Shown here piece after piece: positions 4,852 through 10,620 of a stretch of DNA of 10,620 nt. The notes beneath the pieces are model-generated. The model saw nothing but the letters and a program-made list of their open reading frames with translations. It did no database searches and was not told the DNA's origin. Positions within the stretch are counted from its first letter, which is position 1. Every line of letters starts with the position of its first letter. The translations under genes and the position numbers were made by a program. This stretch comes from an uncultured Clostridia bacterium (GTDB lineage: Bacteria > Bacillota > Clostridia > TANB77 > CAG-508): contig CAKPOA010000024.1 of assembly GCA_934169575.1 (NCBI GenBank), positions 1-10,620 of the forward strand, written 5' to 3'.

Positions 4852-6777
4852 ATGGAAGAAAAAACAATAAGAAGAAGTTCAGGAGCAAGAGCTTCTAAAG
4901 AAATAAAAAAGAAAACTCCTGTAAGGAGAGGAAGAAAACCTATTGAAAAACAGCCAGAAACAAAAACAATAATAATAAAAGCAAAAGACAATAGGGGAAG
5001 AAAAAAGATAATAAAAGAAGATGAAAATACTGTAACAAGGAGAAAAAAAGATGAAGAAATTAGATCTGTAAAAACAAGAAGAACAACAAGAAAAACAAAA
5101 ACAGAAGAATTTGGATTTAAAAAAGAAAAATTAAGAATAATACCACTTGGTGGGTTACATGAAATTGGAAAAAATATAACAGTATTTGAATATGGAAATG
5201 ATATGATAGCTGTAGACTGTGGAATTTCATTTCCAGAAGATGATATGCTAGGGGTAGATTTAGTAATTCCAGATATCACATATATTTTACAAAATCAAGA
5301 AAAGTTTAGAGGAATAGTTATAACACATGGACATGAAGATCATATAGGGTCAATACCATATTTCTTAAAACAATTAAATACACCAATATATGGAACAAAA
5401 TTGACTTTAGGGCTAATAAAAAATAAGTTAGAAGAACATAATTTAACAAAAACAACAAAATTACATGAAGTAAAACAAGGAGAAACAATAAAATTAGGTT
5501 GTTTTAGTATAGAATTTATTAGAAGTTCACATAGTATACCAGATTCTGTAATGTTAGCTATTTCAACACCTGTTGGAAAGATTTTACACACAGGAGATTT
5601 TAAAATAGATTTTACTCCAATTGATGGACAAAGAATAGATTTAGGAAGAATTGCAGAACTTGGAAATGAAGGAATATTAGCATTAATGTCAGATAGTACA
5701 AACTCTGAAAGAAAAGGTTATACTATGTCAGAAAGTTCTGTAGGAGAAGTATTTGATAAATTGTTTAACAATTGCACAAAAAGAATTGTTGTTGCAACAT
5801 TTGCATCAAATGTTCACAGAGTTCAACAAATAGTTAATTCAGCAATCAAAACTAAACGTAAAATTGCAGTATGTGGTAGAAGTATGATAAATATGATTAC
5901 AAATGCAAGAGAATTAGGATATATAGATTGTCCAGATAATTTATTTATAGATATTGATATGATAAATAATTATACAGATGAGCAATTAGTAATTATTACA
6001 ACAGGTAGTCAGGGTGAGGCAATGTCTGCTTTAACAAGGATGGCAACAGGAACTCATAAAAAAGTAAAAATAACACCAAATGATTTAGTAATAATCTCAG
6101 CAACACCAATACCTGGTAATGAAAAATATGTATCAAAAGTAATTGATGAATTAATGCAAATTGGTGCAGAAGTTGTATATAGTGCATTAGAAGACATACA
6201 TGTATCTGGACATGCTTGCCAAGAAGAACAAAAATTGATATTATCACTTGCAAAACCAAAATACTTTATTCCAGTACATGGTGATTATAGGCATTTAGTA
6301 GCACATAGTGAAACTGCCAAATCTTTAAATATACCAAAAGAGAATATATTTATGCTAGAAAATGGTGTGGTTTTAGAGATGGGAGAAGATGAAGTAAATA
6401 TAGGTGAAAATGTTCCATCAGGAAAAATCTTAGTTGATGGTCTCGGTATTGGAGATGTAGGAAGTGTTGTATTAAGAGATAGACAACATTTATCACAAGA
6501 TGGATTAATAATTGTTGTTCTTACATTAGATAGTTCAACAGGAGATGTTATTGCAGGACCTGATATTATTACAAGAGGATTTATATATGTAAAAGATTCT
6601 GAAAATATAATGGATGGAATTAAATCTGAAGTAAGACAAGAAGTAAGAGAATGTGAATTAAGAAATATAAGAGATTGGACAACAATAAAAAATATTGTTA
6701 GAGAAAATTTAAGAGATTATATTTTCTATAGAACAAAACGTAATCCAATGATTATACCAATAATTATGGAAGTATAA
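4852..6777 (+). CDS. rnj: Ribonuclease J (metallo-beta-lactamase/beta-CASP), with a long basic N-terminal extension
   Basis: RNase J combines 5'-3' exonuclease and endonuclease activity in mRNA turnover and rRNA 5' maturation. The ATG at 4852 is chosen over a possible TTG at 4801 because GAAGGG lies just upstream of it and the leader from the promoter is then normal. Residues 1-93 are a Lys/Arg-rich, low-complexity tail absent from standard ~555-residue members; it may bind RNA. The beta-lactamase domain starts at LRIIPLGGLHEIGKN (94 on). HGHEDH (159-164) and HTGDF (246-250) carry the zinc ligands. SDSTNSERKGYT (~280) enters the beta-CASP domain, and PVHGDYRHL (His476) is the C-terminal metal and phosphate-binding motif. 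The protein ends with a normal C-terminal domain at 641 residues. It is followed after 23 bases by gltX and is probably co-transcribed. All key residues are present, so it should be active. Confidence 0.95.
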   Translation: MEEKTIRRSSGARASKEIKKKTPVRRGRKPIEKQPETKTIIIKAKDNRGRKKIIKEDENTVTRRKKDEEIRSVKTRRTTRKTKTEEFGFKKEKLRIIPLGGLHEIGKNITVFEYGNDMIAVDCGISFPEDDMLGVDLVIPDITYILQNQEKFRGIVITHGHEDHIGSIPYFLKQLNTPIYGTKLTLGLIKNKLEEHNLTKTTKLHEVKQGETIKLGCFSIEFIRSSHSIPDSVMLAISTPVGKILHTGDFKIDFTPIDGQRIDLGRIAELGNEGILALMSDSTNSERKGYTMSESSVGEVFDKLFNNCTKRIVVATFASNVHRVQQIVNSAIKTKRKIAVCGRSMINMITNARELGYIDCPDNLFIDIDMINNYTDEQLVIITTGSQGEAMSALTRMATGTHKKVKITPNDLVIISATPIPGNEKYVSKVIDELMQIGAEVVYSALEDIHVSGHACQEEQKLILSLAKPKYFIPVHGDYRHLVAHSETAKSLNIPKENIFMLENGVVLEMGEDEVNIGENVPSGKILVDGLGIGDVGSVVLRDRQHLSQDGLIIVVLTLDSSTGDVIAGPDIITRGFIYVKDSENIMDGIKSEVRQEVRECELRNIRDWTTIKNIVRENLRDYIFYRTKRNPMIIPIIMEV

Positions 6778-6800
6778 GATATTATTTGGGAGGAATTATA

Positions 6801-8456
6801 GTGAATTATAAAGAATTAGCTGATATGATATTTCCAGATGCTAAAGAAATATCATATTATGAAGAAAAATATCCTGAAAGAAATTTGCCAGAAGGAGCAA
6901 TAGTTACAAGGTTTGCTCCAAGCCCAACTGGTTTTGTACATATTGGAGGATTATATCAAGCATTAGTTGCAAAAACTGTTGCAAAACAAACAAAAGGTGT
7001 ATTTTTTTTAAGAATTGAAGATACAGATCAAAAAAGAGAAGTTGAAAATGGTGTAAGTGGAATAATAGAATCTTTGAAAAGTTTTGATATGTCTCCTGAT
7101 GAGGGAATGATATCAGATAATGAAGAAATTGGAAATTATGGACCATATAGACAGTCTTTAAGAAAAGAGATATATCAATCATATGCAAAATATATGTTAG
7201 AACAAGGAAAAGCTTATCCATGTTTTGCAACACCAGAAGAATTAGAAGAAATGAGAGCAAAACAAGAAGCAGCAAAAGTTAGAACAGGATATTATGGTGT
7301 ATGGGCAAAATATAGAAATTTATCTGTGGAAGAAGCAGCAGAAAAAATAAAAAATGGTGAACCATATATAATTAGATTTAAATCTCCTGGTAGAGAAGAT
7401 AGGAAAATAAAACATAAAGATGTTATAAAGGGAAATGTAGATTTTCCAGAAAATGATCAAGATGTTGTAATAATAAAAGCTGATGGACTTCCAACATATC
7501 ATTTTGCACATTTAGTTGATGATCATTTAATGAGAACAACACATGTAATACGTAGTGATGAATGGCTTTCATCTGTTCCTTTACATTTACAATTGTTTCA
7601 AGAAATGGGATTTAAACCACCAAAATATGCTCATATTTCACCAATAATGAAAAATGATAATGGAAATAAACGTAAATTAAGTAAAAGAAAAGATCCAGAG
7701 GCTGCAGTAAGCTATTATGATGAAATAGGTGTTCCAAGTTTAGCTATAAAAGAATATTTATTAAATATTGCAAATTCTACATTTGAAAATTGGAGAAGAC
7801 AAAATAAAGATAAATCAATAGATGAATTTGATTTTAAACTAAATAAGATGAGTGTAAGTGGTGCTTTATTTGATATGGTAAAATTACAAGATGTATCAAA
7901 AATTGTAATTTCAAAATTTTCAGCAGAAGAAGTTTATGAAAATGGGCTAAAATGGGCTGAAAAATATGATGAAGAATTAGCTAATTTATTAAATAATAAA
8001 GAATATAGTTTAAAAGTTTTAGGGATTGAAAGAGGAAATGCTAAACCTAGAAAAGATATTGCAAAATGGTCTGATTTAAAAGAAAATATTTGTTATATGT
8101 ATGATGAGAAATTTTTAAATCAAAATCATGAATATCCATATCAAGTTATTCAAGATAAAGAAAATATAAAGAAAATTTTAGAATTATATATTAATAAATA
8201 TTATGATGAAAATGATGATAAACAAACTTGGTTTGACAAAATAAAAGATTTATCAGAAGAAATGGGATATGCAAGAGAAGTAAAACAATTTAAAGAAAAC
8301 CCAGATTTATATAAAGCTCATGTTGGAGATGTTAGTACTGTTCTTAGAGTTTCAATAACTGCAAGAACTAATACTCCAGATATGTATGAAATAATGAAAG
8401 TATTAGGAAAACAAAGTATTATTAAAAGATTTTCAATTATACTTGACAAGTTTTAG
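6801..8456 (+). CDS. gltX: Glutamyl-tRNA synthetase
   Basis: This is a class I synthetase that charges tRNA-Glu (possibly also tRNA-Gln in Gram-positives that use the amidotransferase route). The GTG at 6801 has GGGAGG seven bases upstream; a TTG at 6786 in the same frame overlaps that site and is rejected. RFAPSPTGFVHIGG carries the HIGH-type motif (HIGG, residues 47-50), FLRIEDTDQKREV follows, and KLSKRK (292-297) is the KMSKS equivalent. The C-terminal half is the helical anticodon-binding region, ending near ITARTNTPDMYEIM. At 551 residues it is longer than the usual ~490. About 35 extra residues precede the catalytic core, a form I associate with some Clostridia. Its last codons contain the -35 box of the rpsU promoter. 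Confidence 0.95.
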   Translation: MNYKELADMIFPDAKEISYYEEKYPERNLPEGAIVTRFAPSPTGFVHIGGLYQALVAKTVAKQTKGVFFLRIEDTDQKREVENGVSGIIESLKSFDMSPDEGMISDNEEIGNYGPYRQSLRKEIYQSYAKYMLEQGKAYPCFATPEELEEMRAKQEAAKVRTGYYGVWAKYRNLSVEEAAEKIKNGEPYIIRFKSPGREDRKIKHKDVIKGNVDFPENDQDVVIIKADGLPTYHFAHLVDDHLMRTTHVIRSDEWLSSVPLHLQLFQEMGFKPPKYAHISPIMKNDNGNKRKLSKRKDPEAAVSYYDEIGVPSLAIKEYLLNIANSTFENWRRQNKDKSIDEFDFKLNKMSVSGALFDMVKLQDVSKIVISKFSAEEVYENGLKWAEKYDEELANLLNNKEYSLKVLGIERGNAKPRKDIAKWSDLKENICYMYDEKFLNQNHEYPYQVIQDKENIKKILELYINKYYDENDDKQTWFDKIKDLSEEMGYAREVKQFKENPDLYKAHVGDVSTVLRVSITARTNTPDMYEIMKVLGKQSIIKRFSIILDKF

Positions 8457-8472
8457 TTAAATGAAGTATAAT
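8443..8472 (+). promoter_or_regulatory. Consensus promoter for rpsU, starting inside the end of gltX
   Basis: A perfect TTGACA (8443-8448) lies within the final codons of gltX and a perfect TATAAT (8467-8472) follows after 18 bases. This is the strongest-looking promoter in the window, fitting a ribosomal protein gene that must be expressed above its upstream neighbour. Expected start is near 8479. Confidence 0.85.
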
Positions 8473-8478
8473 ATAGGT

Positions 8479-8557
8479 TGTATATAGGGAGAGGGGTAAT
8501 CCTCAAAGAGAAAATCCCACATACAGTTTATGTATGACCGGAAGGAGGGAATATTTA
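8479..8557 (+). promoter_or_regulatory. Structured rpsU leader with mutually exclusive pairings
   Basis: TGTAT (8479-8483) and GGGA (8487-8490) can pair with ATACA (8521-8525) and TCCC (8515-8518), enclosing GAGG/CCTC (8491-8494 with 8501-8504). CATACA (8520-8525) can instead pair with TGTATG (8531-8536). UCCUC (8500-8504) could also reach GAGGG (8545-8549) of the ribosome binding site. Such alternatives suggest autoregulation, for example by S21, but this is inferred from hand pairing only. Confidence 0.4.
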
Positions 8558-8728
8558 ATGTCAGAGATAAGAGTTAATGATGGAAATATAGAAGATGCTT
8601 TAAAAAGGCTAAAAAGACAATGTGCTCGTAATGGGGTATTACAAGAAGTACGTAAAAGAGAACATTATGAGAAACCTAGTGTAAAGAGAAAGAAAAAATC
8701 AGAGGCAGCTAGAAAAAGAAAATTTTAA
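8558..8728 (+). CDS. rpsU: Ribosomal protein S21
   Basis: S21 is a small basic protein of the 30S subunit platform, near the anti-Shine-Dalgarno end of 16S rRNA. The ATG at 8558 has GAAGGAGGG seven bases upstream; an in-frame ATG at 8534 overlaps the leader hairpin and is rejected. The 56-residue product begins MSEIRVNDGN, continues ALKRLKRQC and VLQEVRKREHYEKPSVKRKKKSEAARKRKF, and matches the family along its whole length (usually 57-58 residues). It has its own promoter at 8443 and terminator at 8739, so it can be expressed alone or by readthrough from gltX. Confidence 0.97.
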   Translation: MSEIRVNDGNIEDALKRLKRQCARNGVLQEVRKREHYEKPSVKRKKKSEAARKRKF

Positions 8729-8738
8729 GTTATAGAAA

Positions 8739-8785
8739 AAAGAATGCAATAAATTTGTGCAAATTTATTGTGTTCTTTTATTTTT
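8739..8785 (+). terminator. rpsU terminator
   Basis: A 19-nt arm at 8739-8757 pairs with 8760-8778 with two G-U pairs and a minimal loop. A T-rich tail (to 8785) follows. It begins about 10 bases after the rpsU stop. Confidence 0.85.
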
Positions 8786-8878
8786 GTATCTATGGAAAAT
8801 GGATACTATGAAAAAGAACCGGATATTATAGAAAATGCAACAATTATAGGGAAAAGAAATTTGAATATACAAGTATAG

Positions 8879-8918
8879 AAAAGTATAGTGTAAAAAAAGG
8901 ATTACACTATACTTTTTT
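8879..8918 (+). terminator. Orphan bidirectional terminator
   Basis: A 15-nt arm at 8879-8893 pairs perfectly with 8902-8916 around an eight-base loop, and T continues to 8918. No gene that would need it is visible just upstream, so a gene may have been lost between it and rpsU. Confidence 0.85.
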
Positions 8919-8993
8919 GTATTAAAAATATTTTGCAAACAAAATGTAATAAAAATGTAATATAATTGTAAAAAAGCCTGAAACCCTTGTGGC

Positions 8994-9026
<33 letters not shown>

Positions 9027-9111
9027 ATTTTTAAAAAATTAAGTATTGCATAAAAGGAAAGAAATTGATAAAATGATATAAAAAATAAAAAGCCAAATTA
9101 AGGAGGAAAAA

Positions 9112-9807
9112 ATGAAAAAAACAATAAGAAAAAATGAGAAAGGTATTACATTAATAGCATTGGTAATCACAGTGATTGTTTTAATTATACTTGCAGGAAT
9201 AAGTATAATGATGATATCAGGAAATGATGGGATATTAAATAGAGTTGCAACAGCAACAGAAACACAAGGAAATGCACAAATAAATGAAGCAATGAGTTTA
9301 ATATATAATGAATATGTAACAGAAAATAAATTAGGAGAAAACACAGGAAATTTCAAAGAATTTGTAAAAGGAAAAAATAAGATAGATGAAAATGGTGTAA
9401 TAAATACCAAGAAATTAGTAGGTGGAAAATTAGCATTAGGAAGTGGAAACGGAAATACAGATGTATATAAACTAGAAGAAATAGAAAATGGATATGCAGT
9501 ATATTATTATGGAAAGAAAGAAAATGAATCAGGAAAACTAATATGGAAAAGTGAAGGAAGTACTGTAAATGAAGAAGTAGGTATAAAAACAGCATTAAAT
9601 ACAGCAATAGTTTGGGATGATATAAAACAAAGTCCAGCTATATTAGTAGATATTTATGATAATTATAGCTTTGAAGAAAAAGAAAAAATTATGGGTGGAA
9701 AAGAAGCTTATGAAGAATATAAAGCAGGCAATATTTCATTAAATGATGAATATATTGCTCCACCTAATATTAAAAATTATGATGATTTTATAAATATACG
9801 GATATAA
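9112..9807 (+). CDS. Type IV pilin-like surface protein (N-terminal part of a probable longer gene)
   Basis: The ATG at 9112 follows AAGGAGG. The N-terminus is a class III signal: a basic leader, then EKG-ITLIALVITVIVLIILAGISI, with predicted prepilin peptidase cleavage after Gly11 and a single membrane helix to about residue 35. Mature position 1 is Ile and the usual Glu5 is Ala, so it is an atypical pilin or a pilin-anchored protein. The rest is polar and rich in Glu, Lys, Asn and Tyr, with no recognised domain. The zero frame ends ATA CGG ATA TAA at 9796-9807. Skipping the C of CGG enters the frame of the next ORF and would give a ~459-residue protein. In related bacteria this N-terminus also anchors FGE-type DGR targets like the one at the window start. 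It is probably displayed on the cell surface; its partner is unknown. Confidence 0.7.
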   Translation: MKKTIRKNEKGITLIALVITVIVLIILAGISIMMISGNDGILNRVATATETQGNAQINEAMSLIYNEYVTENKLGENTGNFKEFVKGKNKIDENGVINTKKLVGGKLALGSGNGNTDVYKLEEIENGYAVYYYGKKENESGKLIWKSEGSTVNEEVGIKTALNTAIVWDDIKQSPAILVDIYDNYSFEEKEKIMGGKEAYEEYKAGNISLNDEYIAPPNIKNYDDFINIRI

Positions 9808-9808
9808 C
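9796..9808 (+). other. Putative +1 frameshift site in the pilin-like gene, ATA CGG ATA TAA
   Basis: The zero frame ends at TAA 9805-9807, two codons after CGG (9799-9801). Skipping C9799 gives GGA TAT AAC and reads straight into the ORF that is otherwise annotated from 9815. That ORF has no ribosome binding site at its ATG, supporting continuous translation. The context closely parallels 2447 (CGG, one codon ending in TA, TAA; then Gly-Tyr in the +1 frame). Confidence 0.6.
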
Positions 9809-9814
9809 ATTAAA

Positions 9815-10492
9815 ATGAAAAATTCATATTGGAAGAAATTGTTTGACCATGTAGCTAAACAACAAGTGGAAAAGGAATATCCAACAATAGAAGATAAAGC
9901 AAAATATGTATATGATAATGATGCTCATTGTAAAAAAGAAGGGTTTAATAGTTTAAAAGAATATTATGATGCAAATATTGAAAATATGAGTGGTAGAACA
10001 TATGAAAATTTTGTTTTAGATGGGTTTAGATTTGTGTATGAGGTAAAGCAAGTAAGTTTAACAGTAACTATAGAAGATCCTGATGGAAATATAGGTAATG
10101 TTTATTGGAATATAGGTCATGTTGATTGGAATATAGAAGGTGAATATGAAAGCAATGTAAGTGAGTTTGGAATGCAAATTCCTGTTGATAAGGAAGGTGT
10201 ATATAAAATAAAGGTAAAAGACGAATATGGACGTATACAACATGAAAAAAATATAGAGTTTAAGAAAAGTAAGTATTATGTAGAAATTGATGCTAATAAT
10301 TTGATTTATTTGGAAAATGAAGATGGAGATTATACAAAAAGAAGGTGGCTGATCATTGATGGAGAAGAAATAGAATTAGAACAGGATACTGAATTTACTT
10401 ATTATAATGCACCAATCAATCTTAAAATTCAATCAATAGATGGAGAAATATATGATATATTAATTACAAGAATGTATTCGGAAGCAGTATAA
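9815..10492 (+). CDS. C-terminal half of the pilin-like protein, or separate hypothetical protein
   Basis: The frame opens after a TAA at 9791-9793 and the first ATG is at 9815, but no Shine-Dalgarno-like sequence lies before it. It reads naturally as the continuation of the preceding gene after a +1 shift at 9799. The product has an acidic, Tyr-rich helical first part (KEYPTIEDKAKYVYDND, FNSLKEYYDANIEN). A beta-rich, Ig-like section follows, including a short internal repeat (GNVYWNI, GHVDWNI) and KVKDEYGRIQHEKNIEF. There is no signal peptide or membrane segment of its own, which again suggests it depends on the upstream pilin-like N-terminus for export. I do not recognise a named family. 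A terminator follows at 10504. Confidence 0.65.
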   Translation: MKNSYWKKLFDHVAKQQVEKEYPTIEDKAKYVYDNDAHCKKEGFNSLKEYYDANIENMSGRTYENFVLDGFRFVYEVKQVSLTVTIEDPDGNIGNVYWNIGHVDWNIEGEYESNVSEFGMQIPVDKEGVYKIKVKDEYGRIQHEKNIEFKKSKYYVEIDANNLIYLENEDGDYTKRRWLIIDGEEIELEQDTEFTYYNAPINLKIQSIDGEIYDILITRMYSEAV

Positions 10493-10503
10493 TATTATAA
10501 GAT

Positions 10504-10544
10504 AAGATTTTGCTAATATAAATATATTTAGCAGAATCTTTTTT
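10504..10544 (+). terminator. Terminator of the pilin-like unit
   Basis: A 13-nt arm at 10504-10516 pairs with 10528-10540 (one G-U), followed by a T-run to 10544. A group II intron starts five bases later. Confidence 0.85.
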
Positions 10545-10548
10545 ATAA

Positions 10549-10620
10549 GTGCGACAGGCATGTCGTTTAGCTAATCGGTGAAAGTCCGTATTGGAGGTAT
10601 ATATCGCCAACCAATTAGAG
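10549..10620 (+). mobile_element. 5' end of a group II intron, continuing beyond the window
   Basis: The sequence opens with GTGCGAC, the characteristic bacterial group II intron 5' end. The self-complementary CGACAGGCATGTCG hairpin and the domain I motif GGTGAAAGTCC follow, then CTAAT and ATTAG arms that pair around it. Maturase/reverse transcriptase and 3' domains V and VI would lie downstream. Insertion directly behind a terminator hairpin is typical of class C introns, but the class cannot be settled from 72 bases. Confidence 0.75.

Noticed and set aside
8792..8878. 28-codon frame after rpsU.
   Set aside because: No ribosome binding site or recognisable sequence; possibly the relic of a lost gene.
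8799..8925. A possible fourth CGG shift: ATG 8799, CGG at 8820-8822, zero-frame TAG at 8829-8831; the +1 frame would give a 41-residue peptide.
   Set aside because: There is no ribosome binding site, the frame runs through a strong terminator hairpin, and the peptide looks random. Kept out of the main argument.
8934..8966. Promoter TTGCAA with TATAAT for the pilin-like gene.
   Set aside because: The spacing is 22 bases, too long for a sigma-A promoter, and the start would lie ~140 bases upstream across the TA tract.

Overview
The window looks like the chromosome of an AT-rich Firmicute, most likely an uncultured gut Clostridia relative. Genes use A/T-ending codons, start sites carry strong GGAGG ribosome binding sites, and there is a housekeeping run of RNase J, glutamyl-tRNA synthetase and ribosomal protein S21. 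I cannot name the species.

Positions 1-3557 are mobile-element territory. The left edge is the 3' part of a formylglycine-generating-enzyme-like (C-type lectin fold) protein. Its end looks like the variable region of a diversity-generating retroelement (DGR). A strong terminator follows, then the first ~62 codons of an avd-like DGR accessory gene. That gene is cut off and joined to an antisense gene fragment at about 1090. No reverse transcriptase or template repeat is visible. Next come a promoter, a ~265-nt structured leader, a 45-aa basic protein and a large serine recombinase. The recombinase stop codon abuts the C-terminal piece of a GH94 glycoside phosphorylase / cyclic-glucan-synthase-like gene (3558-4064), so the element's right end probably sits inside that gene.

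Positions 4065-8786 are ordinary chromosome: two terminators, a small membrane-anchored protein, and a probable rnj-gltX transcription unit from a good sigma-A promoter. rpsU follows with its own consensus promoter inside the end of gltX, a foldable leader and a terminator. Positions 8787-9111 hold another terminator and a (TA)n tract. Positions 9112-10492 encode a type IV pilin-like protein and a second frame that probably continues it. A terminator follows, and a group II intron begins at 10549 and runs off the window.

The main observation is a recurrent +1 frameshift at CGG codons. Three reading frames (antisense gene at 1260, recombinase at 2447, pilin at 9799) each break at an in-frame CGG. 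Each is restored if the C is skipped and GGN (Gly) is read next. RNase J, gltX, rpsU and the GH94 fragment contain no in-frame CGG. The only other in-frame CGG is in the more GC-rich DGR target gene at 190. This suggests CGG may be unassigned or poorly decoded here and used as, or tolerated as, a +1 shift signal. It is an inference from three sites in one window and needs genome-wide testing.
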